Part shown: piece by piece, positions 1-8,261 of the stretch
Layout of the letters: each line of letters opens with the position of its first letter
How positions within the stretch are numbered: position 1 is the first letter of the stretch
NCBI GenBank assembly: GCA_019113645.1
Contig: DXGZ01000055.1
Coordinates: 1-41,983 of the forward strand
Length of the DNA stretch: 41,983 nt
Direction of reading: 5' to 3'
Source: Candidatus Mediterraneibacter vanvlietii
GTDB lineage: Bacteria; Bacillota; Clostridia; Lachnospirales; Lachnospiraceae
The notes under the pieces: model-generated
Seen by the model: only the letters and a program-made list of their open reading frames with translations
What the model was told of the DNA's origin: nothing
The model's database searches: none
Program-made: the position numbers and the translations under genes

Positions 1-15
1 ATTGATGCTGTTTCT

Positions 16-1071
16 TCATTTCAGAAACAGCATATTCTCTTCCTTTAATTCCAGGTAATCCGGCATTCCTTTTTCTTCCAGAATCCCGATATTTTCTCTC
101 TGCACGAACCAGCAGACCGCGTCTTTCTGCCCGTCCCTTCCTCTGAGATAATAATTCCGCTCAAATGGCAGTTCCGCCTGATCCGCTATGTCAGCTTTCA
201 TCCTGTTTTCCATCTCGTCCCGGGTCCCCCACACAGGGATAAAATCATGAGCCCTGTAGCCGATCCACTCGGCGTCTTCCGGAATGATCTTCGACACGCG
301 AAGGCTCACTCCCCAGTCCAGTGCCTCCCCATGATGGTCGTCCGTCCGTTTCAGACGGGAGAAGTTCTTGCACCCGGTCAGTCTCGCCACTTCCCTGGTA
401 ACCGGATTTTCAAATATTTCCTTCGTCTTCCCGAACACGGCGATCCTGCCTTTGTCGATCACTGCCAGATCCTCGCAGAATCGGTAGACTTCATCCCGGT
501 TATGGGATACGAGAATCACGGTTCCCGGGTAATCCTCCAGCATCTCCGACAGCTCTCTCTGCAGACGGTCTTTCAGGTACATATCCAAAGCGGAAAATGG
601 CTCGTCCAGAAGGATCACATCCGGCTCATAGGCCATGATTCTTGCCAGCGCAACCCGCTGCTGCTGTCCTCCCGAGAGCTGCCCGGGAAGGTGTTTTTCC
701 AGCCCCTGAAGACGGAATTTCCGGATCATCTCCTGCACCCGTTTCTCATTCTCTGCTTTATTGCCTTTGAGCCCCGCAGCAATATTCTGTGCTACTGTCA
801 TTGTCGGAAACAGCGCGTAATTCTGAAACAGATAGCCGACATTTCTCTTCTGCGGCTTCAGATTCACCTTTTTCTCTTTATCAAAGAACACTCTCCCGCT
901 GATCTCTATTCGTCCCGAATCAGGAAGTTCTATCCCCGCAATACTCTTGAGTGTCATGCTTTTGCCGCAGCCGGATGCGCCCAGGATTCCGATGCGCCGC
1001 GCCTGGCTGCTGAATCTGATATCCAGTTTAAAGTCCCCGAGCTGACGAGTGATCTCTACATTGACCGCCAT
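16..1071 (-). CDS. modC: Molybdate ABC transporter ATP-binding protein ModC
   Basis: This is the cytoplasmic ATPase that powers molybdate import through ModB. The 351-residue protein shows Walker A GASGCGKS at residues 31-38, the Q-loop near 83, the ABC signature LSGGQ at 132-136 and Walker B VILLDEP at 152-158. The C-terminal ~120 residues sit where ModC proteins carry a Mop/TOBE molybdate-binding domain, but here it is divergent, so assignment to molybdate rests largely on modA and modB upstream. The ATG is preceded by AGGAGG and lies 3 nt after the modB stop, so the genes are co-translated. Molybdate is needed by the two molybdenum hydroxylases encoded nearby. Confidence 0.93.
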   Translation of the reverse strand: MAVNVEITRQLGDFKLDIRFSSQARRIGILGASGCGKSMTLKSIAGIELPDSGRIEISGRVFFDKEKKVNLKPQKRNVGYLFQNYALFPTMTVAQNIAAGLKGNKAENEKRVQEMIRKFRLQGLEKHLPGQLSGGQQQRVALARIMAYEPDVILLDEPFSALDMYLKDRLQRELSEMLEDYPGTVILVSHNRDEVYRFCEDLAVIDKGRIAVFGKTKEIFENPVTREVARLTGCKNFSRLKRTDDHHGEALDWGVSLRVSKIIPEDAEWIGYRAHDFIPVWGTRDEMENRMKADIADQAELPFERNYYLRGRDGQKDAVCWFVQRENIGILEEKGMPDYLELKEENMLFLK

Positions 1072-1074
1072 CTG

Positions 1075-1779
1075 TTACCACCTCCTGATATGTTTCATCC
1101 TGCGTCCGGATATGACATTCATCAGGATAATAATCACCAGGGCAATCAGAATGACAATCGCCACCCAGATCCCTGCAGTGAGATAATCTCCGTCCTGGAT
1201 TACCATGGCGATTTTCTGAGAGATCGTCCCTGTCTTTCCCGGAATATTGCCTGCCAGCATGGAAGTCGCCCCATACTCTCCCAGCGCTCTGGCAAATGTA
1301 AGGATCGTCCCTGACGCAATTCCCGGACCTGCTGTCGGAACTACGATCTTCCAGAAGATCTTCACATCTGACATTCCCAGTGTCCTTCCTGCATAGACAA
1401 GATTCACATCGATCTGCTCCATGGCAGCTCTGGCGTTCCGGTACATAAGAGGAAACGCAATCACAGTTGCCGCAATGACGCATCCCAGCCACGTCTGAAC
1501 CACCTTGAACCCGAACTCGTCAAAAAGGAATTCCCCAAGAGGCCTCCTCCTGCTGAACAGCAGAAGAAGGAAGAATCCCGCCACAGTCGGGGGCAGAACC
1601 ATCGGAAGCGTCAGGATTCCATCGATTACCGCCTTTTTCCCCGGAGAGACTTTCACCACTTTCCTCGCGGCAAAAATCCCCAGAAAGAATGAGATAAATG
1701 TGGCCACAACCCCTGTCTTCAACGATATATACAGAGGGCTCCAGTCCAGCTCTTTTAATATCTGCATCACTTCATCCAT
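1075..1779 (-). CDS. modB: Molybdate ABC transporter permease ModB
   Basis: This is the membrane channel subunit of the molybdate importer. The 234-residue protein has about five or six hydrophobic segments, the EAA-type coupling loop (YAGRTLGMSD...) at about 129-147 that docks to ModC, and the GEYGAT motif at 167-172 typical of the molybdate/tungstate permease family. Length matches ModB (about 225-235). The ATG follows the modA stop by 3 nt with only a weak ribosome binding site, suggesting translational coupling to modA. Tungstate or sulfate permeases are close relatives; the ModA partner favours molybdate. Confidence 0.93.
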   Translation of the reverse strand: MDEVMQILKELDWSPLYISLKTGVVATFISFFLGIFAARKVVKVSPGKKAVIDGILTLPMVLPPTVAGFFLLLLFSRRRPLGEFLFDEFGFKVVQTWLGCVIAATVIAFPLMYRNARAAMEQIDVNLVYAGRTLGMSDVKIFWKIVVPTAGPGIASGTILTFARALGEYGATSMLAGNIPGKTGTISQKIAMVIQDGDYLTAGIWVAIVILIALVIIILMNVISGRRMKHIRRW

Positions 1780-1782
1780 GTC

Positions 1783-2685
1783 TTATTCTACATTCGTGTC
1801 AAAATAGTAGGAATCAAATACTGCCTTCGCTTCATCAGACAGTACAAACTTCAGGAAATCATCTGCCGCCGCATTCTGAGCATCGTCCGCTTCCTCGTTT
1901 ACCACACGCGCGATCGGATAGATCACATCGCCTGTCAGGTCATAGCTTACTGTCTGAAGGATCTCCAGATCATCCTCATATCCGTAAGTATCAGAATAAT
2001 ATGTTGTTCCAACTTCACAGGAGCCTTCTGCCACAGCTGTCAGCACCTTGCTTACATTATCCTGTTCACTGATCTCCACGCCGCCAAGCGCCTCAGATAC
2101 TTCCTCTGTCGTGATGGACGCCGGATCATCTGTCTCCGGAAGAATACCAAGGTTCACCAGAGCCTGTCTCGTATATCTTCCTACCGGCACGCTTCCTCCT
2201 GCCAGTGCGATGCTCTCCGCATCTCCGAGATTTTCAAGACCTGTCACGCTCGTACCGCTGTCTTTCAGTGTGACAACCACAACCTGATTATTCACAACAT
2301 TCGCTCTTGTTCCTTCCACCATGAGTCCGTCTGCTTCCAGATCATCCATCTGTTTCTGCGCTGCTGAGAAGAAGATATCACATTCATACCCTTCCTGAAT
2401 CTGTGTCAGCAGAGTTCCGGAACTGTCCGCATTATATGTAATCTTTACATTCGGATGATCCTCGTTATACAGCTCTGCGATCTCTGTCATTACCGTATTC
2501 AAGCTGGCTGCGATAAACACCTGAATCTCTGTCTCTTCCTCTGCCGCGTCTGAAGATCCGGAATCCTCTGATGCACTTGCCGCCGTATCATCTGAGGATT
2601 CAGATGAGCTGCCGCCTCCCGAGCATCCTGCCATGGAAAAAACCATAACTGCTGCCAGCAGTACTGATAAAACTCTTTTCTTCAT
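1783..2685 (-). CDS. modA: Molybdate-binding lipoprotein ModA
   Basis: Extracytoplasmic molybdate-binding protein, lipid-anchored. The N-terminus is a lipoprotein signal with lipobox SMAGC (Cys21), followed by a Ser/Asp/Glu-rich linker to about residue 52. The mature domain starts with VFIAASLNT (about 56-64), the first oxyanion-binding loop of ModA, and continues with NADSSGTL and a DIFFSAAQ segment, both typical of the family. The start is set by AAGGAGG 10 nt upstream of the ATG. It is the first gene of modABC, transcribed leftward from the promoter at 2810-2838 through a leader of about 118 nt. Confidence 0.94.
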   Translation of the reverse strand: MKKRVLSVLLAAVMVFSMAGCSGGGSSSESSDDTAASASEDSGSSDAAEEETEIQVFIAASLNTVMTEIAELYNEDHPNVKITYNADSSGTLLTQIQEGYECDIFFSAAQKQMDDLEADGLMVEGTRANVVNNQVVVVTLKDSGTSVTGLENLGDAESIALAGGSVPVGRYTRQALVNLGILPETDDPASITTEEVSEALGGVEISEQDNVSKVLTAVAEGSCEVGTTYYSDTYGYEDDLEILQTVSYDLTGDVIYPIARVVNEEADDAQNAAADDFLKFVLSDEAKAVFDSYYFDTNVE

Positions 2686-2800
2686 ACTTTCTCATCCTCC
2701 TTTTTATGCATACTGAAAATAATCCGCCGGAGCTGTTATTCCCTTCTCAGCACATTCCGGTATCCTGCGCCGATTTTTCCAGCCCTGTATTTTTCCAGCC

Positions 2801-2846
2801 TTATACTAAAGTATAACCGATTGTTTTTCAAAAAACAATCGGTTAT
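2801..2846. repeat. Nested palindromes, candidate operator for modABC
   Basis: The left palindrome is TTATACT-AA-AGTATAA (2801-2816). The right one is a perfect 16-bp inverted repeat beginning ATAACCGATTG, with a 2-nt centre (2829-2830). They share the bases 2813-2816 and together blanket the modABC promoter. A terminator function for the upstream hydroxylase gene is less likely because no U-tract follows the stem on the minus strand. The binding protein is unknown. Confidence 0.65.
2810..2838 (-). promoter_or_regulatory. Sigma-A promoter of modABC
   Basis: On the minus strand, -35 TTGTTT (2833-2838) and -10 TATACT (2810-2815) are separated by exactly 17 bp. Two palindromes overlap it: TTATACT-AA-AGTATAA (2801-2816) covers the -10 and a perfect 16-bp inverted repeat (arms 2813-2828 and 2831-2846) covers spacer and -35. 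This layout suggests repression, plausibly by a molybdate-sensing ModE-like protein, although no such regulator is in the window. Confidence 0.75.
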
Positions 2847-2909
2847 GTGGAATTTGTTTTCACTTTAGCATCAGTTCAGCCACAGCACGTGCTGAGCTGT
2901 CCCTCATCT

Positions 2910-5513
2910 TCAGGAGGATTTCTCTGTTTCTTTCTTTTTCGAGTAATATGTATTTTCCATCGGAAGTTTTGTCCGAAGCACATGATCCATCGCATAGTAT
3001 GCCCCCTGTGCCGCCGGCGCAGTCGGGATCGTGGCAATCTCCCCGATTCCCTTTGCCCCGTATGCAAACGGGAGCAGTTCCTCTTTCTCCACGTAAATTG
3101 CGTGTATATCCGGGATCTGGGTCGAACGCATCAGCCCGAGCGTTCCGTATTTTGCCTGCGGCACGGAATCTTTCAGCGGGAAATCTTCTGTCAGCGCATA
3201 TCCCAGTCCCATCAGCACACCGCCTTCGATCTGACCCTGAATCGCAATGGGGTTGACCACTTTACCTGAATCGTGGGCTGCATACACTTCCTTCACCCTG
3301 CCGTCATCATCCAGTATGACAACATGTGTGGCAAATCCATAGGCCACATGACTCTTCGGATTCGGGACGTCTGCCCCCAGCTTATCCGTGGGGTCAAAGA
3401 ACTCTGCGAAGTACTCTTTTCCTTCCAGCTTCGTCAGATCTCCGCCCGCTTCTTTCAGATCCCTGTCCAGATCCGCAGCCGCCATTCTCACCGCCTCTCC
3501 GGTGATCAGCGTCTGACGGGAGCCCGAGGTCGTACCTGAATCCGGCGCGATTTCCGAGTTCGCACCCATATTAATGATCTGATTTCTGCCAAGACCTGTT
3601 GTCTCAGCTACCATCTGAATAAATACTGTCGCGCATCCCTGCCCAATATCCGATGCCGCGCTGTACAGTTCAACCTTCCCGTTGTGAACGATAAGTTTTG
3701 CGCGTCCCTTATCCGGAAGGCCCACGCCTACTCCGGCGTTTTTCATGGCACAGGCAATCCCCGCTCTTCCGGGATTGCTCTCATAGGCGTCTTTTACTGC
3801 AAGCAGTGTCTCTTTCAGCGCGGTCGAGCAGTCGGCGATCTGTCCGTTCGGAAGCACCTTGCCCGGCTCAATCGCATTCCGGTAGCGGATCTCCCACGGC
3901 GAGATTCCCACTTTCTCCGCCAGAAGGTTGATATTGGATTCCAGGGCGAACTCGCTCTGGCATACGCCGAATCCGCGGAAAGCTCCTGCCGGCGGATTGT
4001 TCGTATAGTATCCGAATCCTCTGATATCCGTATTCTGGTAACAGTATGGCCCCACAGAGTGAGTACACGCTCTCTCAAGCACCGGCCCGCACAGGGACGC
4101 GTAAGCCCCCGTATCAAAATAGATCTCGCAGTCCAGCCCGGTAAAGATCCCGTTCTCGTCGCATCCCAGCGTGAATGTTCCTTCCATGGCATGGCGTTTC
4201 GGGTGGAAATTAATGGACTCCTGCCTGGAGAACACAACCTTAACCGGCCGCTGTACTTTCAGTGCTGCCAGTGCTGCGATATGCTGCGCGGAGACGTCCT
4301 CCTTGCCGCCGAAACCGCCTCCGACCAGTTTGTTCTCCACCACGATTCTCTCCGGTTCCCATCCCAGCATAATGGAAATCTCATGACGCGTGTCATAGAC
4401 TCCCTGGTCAGTGGAGAGTACTTTTATTCCATCCTTGTAGGGGAACGCCACCGCACACTCCGGTTCCAGGAAGGCGTGTTCGGTAAACGGCGTTGTATAT
4501 TTCTGCGTCACCACATACTTGGAGTTCGCAATCGCTTTCTTCGCATCCCCTCTTGTCACATGCCTGCTCTGGCAGAGATTTCCTTTGGAATGAACCTTCG
4601 GCGCGTTCTCTGCCATCGCTTCAGCGATCGATGTGACTGGCTTCAGCTCCTCATAACTGATCTTAACCAGTTTCTTGGCCTTCTCCAGAATCTCCCGCGT
4701 CTCAGCCACTACAAGACAGATCGCGTCTCCCACACACCGGGTAACGCTGCCTTTGGCGATCATCACATCCCAGTCCTGCTGCAGATGGCCGACCTTGTTA
4801 TTCGGAACATCTTCCGCGGTCAGAACCGCCAGCACCCCCGGAAGTTCCAGAGCTTTTGACATATCAATGTCAAGCACTTTCGCGCGGGGATATTTTGATC
4901 TCACAGCTGATGCGTAGACCATTCCTTCCATCTCTACATCGTCCGGATACTCACCGTATCCCAGTACTTTTTCCCGCACATCAACGCGGAAAGCTCTCTT
5001 GCCGACTCCGTAAACATCGCCCTCTTCCAGAGATTCCTCGATCTTCTCATCGCCCCTGAGGATCGCTGCCGCCAGCTGGATTCCTTCGATAATCTTCTTA
5101 TAGCCGGTACAGCGGCAGATATTTCCCCTCAGAGCGGTTCTGATCTGCTCCTCTGTCGGATCAGGCACCCTGTCAATGAGAGCTTTGCCTGCCATCACCA
5201 TTCCCGGGATACAGAATCCGCACTGAACCGAGCCTTTCGCTCCAAACGCATAGACAAAGGCTTCTTTTTCCGCCTCGCTCAGCCCTTCTGTTGTAATAAT
5301 ATTGTGCCCCACTGCCAGTCTGGTTGTAAGGACACATGATTTCACCGCTTTTCCGTCCACGATAATCGTACACGTTCCGCAGGCTCCTTCACTGCAGCCG
5401 TCCTTGACAGAATGCAGATGAAGATCATCTCTCAGATATCTCAGAAGAGGTTTGTCCTGATCCGTACATCTCTCAATTCCGTTTACCGTAAAGCAATATT
5501 TCTTACCCATCAT
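2910..5513 (-). CDS. xdh: Selenium-dependent xanthine dehydrogenase (2Fe-2S plus molybdopterin subunit)
   Basis: A molybdenum hydroxylase of the xanthine dehydrogenase family that hydroxylates, or runs in reverse to reduce, a purine ring. The 867-residue protein starts with a plant-type 2Fe-2S domain (Cys40, 45, 48, 60) and a second 2Fe-2S domain (Cys98, 101, 133, 135). The molybdopterin part runs from about residue 175, with GGGFGGKED at about 397, GAFRGFG at about 509 and the catalytic-glutamate motif GAKGIGE (Glu825). There is no FAD domain, so electrons must leave through a partner; the polyferredoxin gene upstream overlaps this one by 4 nt. Family and neighbourhood (yqeB, yqeC, ygfK) indicate the labile-selenium cofactor type; no in-frame UGA is needed. 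Substrate could be xanthine, urate or another purine. Confidence 0.9.
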   Translation of the reverse strand: MMGKKYCFTVNGIERCTDQDKPLLRYLRDDLHLHSVKDGCSEGACGTCTIIVDGKAVKSCVLTTRLAVGHNIITTEGLSEAEKEAFVYAFGAKGSVQCGFCIPGMVMAGKALIDRVPDPTEEQIRTALRGNICRCTGYKKIIEGIQLAAAILRGDEKIEESLEEGDVYGVGKRAFRVDVREKVLGYGEYPDDVEMEGMVYASAVRSKYPRAKVLDIDMSKALELPGVLAVLTAEDVPNNKVGHLQQDWDVMIAKGSVTRCVGDAICLVVAETREILEKAKKLVKISYEELKPVTSIAEAMAENAPKVHSKGNLCQSRHVTRGDAKKAIANSKYVVTQKYTTPFTEHAFLEPECAVAFPYKDGIKVLSTDQGVYDTRHEISIMLGWEPERIVVENKLVGGGFGGKEDVSAQHIAALAALKVQRPVKVVFSRQESINFHPKRHAMEGTFTLGCDENGIFTGLDCEIYFDTGAYASLCGPVLERACTHSVGPYCYQNTDIRGFGYYTNNPPAGAFRGFGVCQSEFALESNINLLAEKVGISPWEIRYRNAIEPGKVLPNGQIADCSTALKETLLAVKDAYESNPGRAGIACAMKNAGVGVGLPDKGRAKLIVHNGKVELYSAASDIGQGCATVFIQMVAETTGLGRNQIINMGANSEIAPDSGTTSGSRQTLITGEAVRMAAADLDRDLKEAGGDLTKLEGKEYFAEFFDPTDKLGADVPNPKSHVAYGFATHVVILDDDGRVKEVYAAHDSGKVVNPIAIQGQIEGGVLMGLGYALTEDFPLKDSVPQAKYGTLGLMRSTQIPDIHAIYVEKEELLPFAYGAKGIGEIATIPTAPAAQGAYYAMDHVLRTKLPMENTYYSKKKETEKSS

Positions 5514-6067
5514 CTCACCTGCTCTTCCCGGACCGTAAAAATCCCGTTATAATCTCTGACAACACCTCTCGGACATTTTACTGCGCACATTCCGCAGGCA
5601 ATGCATTTTTCCTCATCTATTACCGCGTGATTATTTTCAATCCGGATCGCGTCAGCCGGACAGTTCTTCACACAGATTCCACAGGCAATGCATCCTGCCT
5701 GACAGACCTTTCTCGTCTGCGGCCCCGGATCCTCACTGACACACGCCGGGTAGATCGGATATTCGGGAGTTGTGATCCGGATCAGGTTTCTCGGACAGGC
5801 TTTCACACACAGTCCGCAGCCCACACACTTTTCCCAGTCCACCTCAGCGGTTCCCCGGTCATTGATATGGATCGCGTTCAGGCGGCATGCCTCCACGCAG
5901 CTTCCGCCGCCCAGGCATCCCCAGGCGCATCCCTGTACGTCATTCTGATATTTTTCCTGAAGCCCGGCACAGCCTCCATCAATATGTGCTTCCGCTTTGT
6001 TCACGCCGCTTCCGCATCCCCCGAAGCACTGTACGACAGCAACCTTCTTTTTTCGCACCTGTGCCAT
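5510..6067 (-). CDS. RnfB-C-terminus-like soluble polyferredoxin (multiple 4Fe-4S)
   Basis: An electron-transfer protein of about 185 residues. It opens with KVAVVQCFGGCGSG and QGCAWGCLGGGSC, a cysteine-rich stretch resembling the middle of RnfB. Three classical ferredoxin motifs follow: CVGCGLCVKAC (81-91), CIACGICVKNC (about 124-134) and CIACGMCAVKC (about 154-164). RnfB's membrane anchor and first cluster domain are missing, so it should be soluble. The ATG at 6067 is preferred over one at 6076 because GAGAGGAG abuts the latter with no spacing but sits 9 nt before the former. It overlaps the hydroxylase gene by 4 nt and is its likely redox partner (inference). A GC hairpin (6112-6124) lies in the 63-nt gap upstream. 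Confidence 0.85.
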   Translation of the reverse strand: MAQVRKKKVAVVQCFGGCGSGVNKAEAHIDGGCAGLQEKYQNDVQGCAWGCLGGGSCVEACRLNAIHINDRGTAEVDWEKCVGCGLCVKACPRNLIRITTPEYPIYPACVSEDPGPQTRKVCQAGCIACGICVKNCPADAIRIENNHAVIDEEKCIACGMCAVKCPRGVVRDYNGIFTVREEQVR

Positions 6068-6130
6068 CCCTTTCATCTCCTCTCTTATATTAATGGATAT
6101 ATCTTTATCCCCCGCCTGCGGCGGCTGGAA

Positions 6131-7495
6131 TTATCCTTCTTCTGACAGATCTTCTCTCCTGTCGATATCCTTGAGTTCTTCCGGTTCTGCCTGAACCACG
6201 ATCAGCTTTTCTCTGTACTTTCCAATGATCTGCCTTCCGCCCTCATCGCCTGAGAGCTGCATCAGATCCGGGAAATAATTCTTATCCCACAGCACCGGAT
6301 TCCCGGTTTTCACGCCATTTCCCGCGCAGACGATCCTCCCCGGATGCCGCGCGCCTGTATTGAAAATCTTCTGGATTGTTGTAACCGTAAGCCCCGGCTG
6401 ATCACATACGGAGAAGAGCACTCCATTCAATTCCGGATTGCGGTCAAGCACACCATTCAGTCCAATCTTCAGCGAATGTGAGATTCCCATCTCCGGCTCC
6501 CGGTTCCACAGTACGCCGATTCCCTGCGTCCGGGCATCTTCTGCTATCTTCTCATCTCCGGTCACAATGTACGCCGGGAATCCGCCGAATGCAGATGCCT
6601 TGTCCAGCATGTGCGCATACAGCGGTCTGTTTTTCACAAACGCGTTCAGTTTATTTCCTCCGAATCTTGTTCCCGCTCCTGCCGCCAGAATCACGATGGC
6701 ATATCGGCCATACATCCGTTCAAATGAGGCCACCGCCTCAAGCACTCCGCCTCCGATGGCTCTTGCTTTATCCGAGACAGTATAACAGTGGGATACCTCC
6801 GCTCTCGCGTCGATATCCCCGATTTTCAGATTTTTCCAGACACTGGCTCCTTCCTGCAGCATTCCACGCACAACTCCGGACATCTGCGCATAAACAGGGA
6901 CTCCACCGGTCAGTGCAACAACCTGCCCTTTCTCAACATAATCTCCGATTTCTGCTTTTGGCTCAATCCTTCCGTCAGCGCTCGCCCGGATCAGCCGCTC
7001 GATCGTATATCCTGCGACATTGCCGGGTACACCGGTATTCGGGATCGCGCTTCCGCGCCAGATAATATTGCCGAGTGTGTGTCCCCGCTTTGTCTCCACC
7101 ACGCAGTTGCAGTCTTCCCCTGCCGTGAATCCGGGACCCACTCCTATAACAAAAGGGGCATCCGTAATTTCGGTGCCCAGATTCTTTTTGGCGAGAATGG
7201 CATCTACAATCACATCCGGATGGTACCACTTCCTGCATACTGCTTCCGGATCAACCATCACGGCAATATCGCCTTCCGAGAGTACCTTCTCCGCAGACGC
7301 CTGATCTTCTGCCAGAATGCCTTTCATGTCTTCGACCTGCGCACTTCCGGCGTACACGGCTCTTGACAGAGCAACTGTGCGCCGCACGGTAAGCGGAGTT
7401 TCTATTTCTGTCATAAGTATTGTGTGCCCCGCCCCATAGAGCCTTGATGCTATCCCTGTCGCCAGATCCCCTGCTCCTCTGATTAATATTTTCAT
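6131..7495 (-). CDS. yqeB: YqeB-YgfJ fusion: selenium-dependent molybdenum hydroxylase maturation protein
   Basis: A maturation factor for selenium-containing molybdenum hydroxylases. Residues 1 to about 267 match the YqeB/EF2563 family: an N-terminal Rossmann-like start MKILIRGAGDLATG, VGPGFTAGEDCN, and a biotinyl-like swivel segment. From about 268 a MobA-like nucleotidyltransferase of the YgfJ/MocA family begins with ILAAGAGTRFGGNKL, with NREPEMGISHSLKIG and SVCDQPGL further on, as in enzymes that add CMP or GMP to molybdopterin. In E. coli these are two genes. The ATG has GGAGG 9 nt upstream and lies 2 nt after the yqeC stop. Function in selenium insertion is family inference. Confidence 0.9.
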   Translation of the reverse strand: MKILIRGAGDLATGIASRLYGAGHTILMTEIETPLTVRRTVALSRAVYAGSAQVEDMKGILAEDQASAEKVLSEGDIAVMVDPEAVCRKWYHPDVIVDAILAKKNLGTEITDAPFVIGVGPGFTAGEDCNCVVETKRGHTLGNIIWRGSAIPNTGVPGNVAGYTIERLIRASADGRIEPKAEIGDYVEKGQVVALTGGVPVYAQMSGVVRGMLQEGASVWKNLKIGDIDARAEVSHCYTVSDKARAIGGGVLEAVASFERMYGRYAIVILAAGAGTRFGGNKLNAFVKNRPLYAHMLDKASAFGGFPAYIVTGDEKIAEDARTQGIGVLWNREPEMGISHSLKIGLNGVLDRNPELNGVLFSVCDQPGLTVTTIQKIFNTGARHPGRIVCAGNGVKTGNPVLWDKNYFPDLMQLSGDEGGRQIIGKYREKLIVVQAEPEELKDIDRREDLSEEG

Positions 7496-7497
7496 TG

Positions 7498-8259
7498 TTA
7501 AACGCCTCCGGTTTCAGCGCTCTCCCGCCCTGTAACAACCGTTCCGCAGACGCCTGTCTTATCCAGAAGCCGGCATATACTCAGCGCCTTTTCCCTGAGA
7601 GCTCTGTTATCTGTTTTATTCAAAACGACCTGATATACAGAATGATCAGGGCAGCCTTTTCTTCCCGCCTGATCCGATGCTGCAAGCACCGCGATATCTT
7701 CTTCTGTCACAGGTTCCGCCATTTTCTTATTTAAAATTTTTATCGCCAGTTCCGGCCGAAAACAGATCTCCCCGATCTGTCTGCCAATACAATCCATCCC
7801 GTATACGGAAACAACATGGGTTGTCTCCCCGGGGATGACCGGTTCATGGGAAGCCGGAACTTTTACCGGTCTGCGTCTGGCGCCGTCTGCCTCAATCAGC
7901 ACCGGCACGTTCCAGCCCAGAATCTGTTCCAGCATTTCTTCCGGAAGTCCTTTCAGTCTTCCATTGTGATAGGACATTCCAGCCCATACCTGACCGTATT
8001 TTTCCATGCATTTTCTGATTTCATCCAGCGATGGTTCCTCCAGAAACCATGGACTGCTTTCTTTAAATATATGCGTTGTTGTTGTCACAACGACTTTCTC
8101 CCCCGCTCTCACATATTCATCAGCCAGCCTGTGAAGGGTTGTTGTCTTCCCGCCTCCGCCGACTGCTGACAGGACCGGGCTTTTGTATCCTTCCAGACCA
8201 AAAGCCCGTATCAGCGAGGGAATTTCTTTCAGCGTATCTTCCCTGTATTTTTCAATCAT
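7498..8259 (-). CDS. yqeC: Selenium cofactor biosynthesis protein YqeC
   Basis: Member of the YqeC family found wherever labile-selenium molybdenum hydroxylases occur; biochemical role not established. The 253-residue protein has a P-loop, VGGGGKTTT, at 33-41, followed by TTTTHIF and IEADGARRRPVKVPASHEP, which suggest an NTPase with a conserved Asp/Arg loop. It lies within the ssnA-to-hydroxylase operon, 2 nt after hydA and 2 nt before yqeB-ygfJ, with a weak ribosome binding site. Translational coupling is therefore likely. Confidence 0.88.
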   Translation of the reverse strand: MIEKYREDTLKEIPSLIRAFGLEGYKSPVLSAVGGGGKTTTLHRLADEYVRAGEKVVVTTTTHIFKESSPWFLEEPSLDEIRKCMEKYGQVWAGMSYHNGRLKGLPEEMLEQILGWNVPVLIEADGARRRPVKVPASHEPVIPGETTHVVSVYGMDCIGRQIGEICFRPELAIKILNKKMAEPVTEEDIAVLAASDQAGRKGCPDHSVYQVVLNKTDNRALREKALSICRLLDKTGVCGTVVTGRESAETGGV

Positions 8260-8261
8260 AG

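Noticed and set aside
8-30. Inverted repeat CTGTTTCT...AGAAACAG overlapping the modC stop codon
   Set aside because: The stem is 8 bp with no T-run visible on the minus strand before the window edge, so it cannot be called a terminator.
247-1314. Long plus-strand open frame opposite modC/modB
   Set aside because: It is antisense to clearly conserved transporter genes, has no ribosome binding site and encodes a low-complexity His/Arg-rich product.
2883-2894. Palindrome CAGCACGTGCTG after the xanthine dehydrogenase stop
   Set aside because: It could be part of a short hairpin but has no U-tract and a 12-bp palindrome of this composition may be chance.
2910-5513. Possible selenocysteine (in-frame UGA) in the molybdenum hydroxylases
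   Set aside because: Both hydroxylase frames are full length without internal UGA. This family uses a labile selenium cofactor, not selenocysteine.
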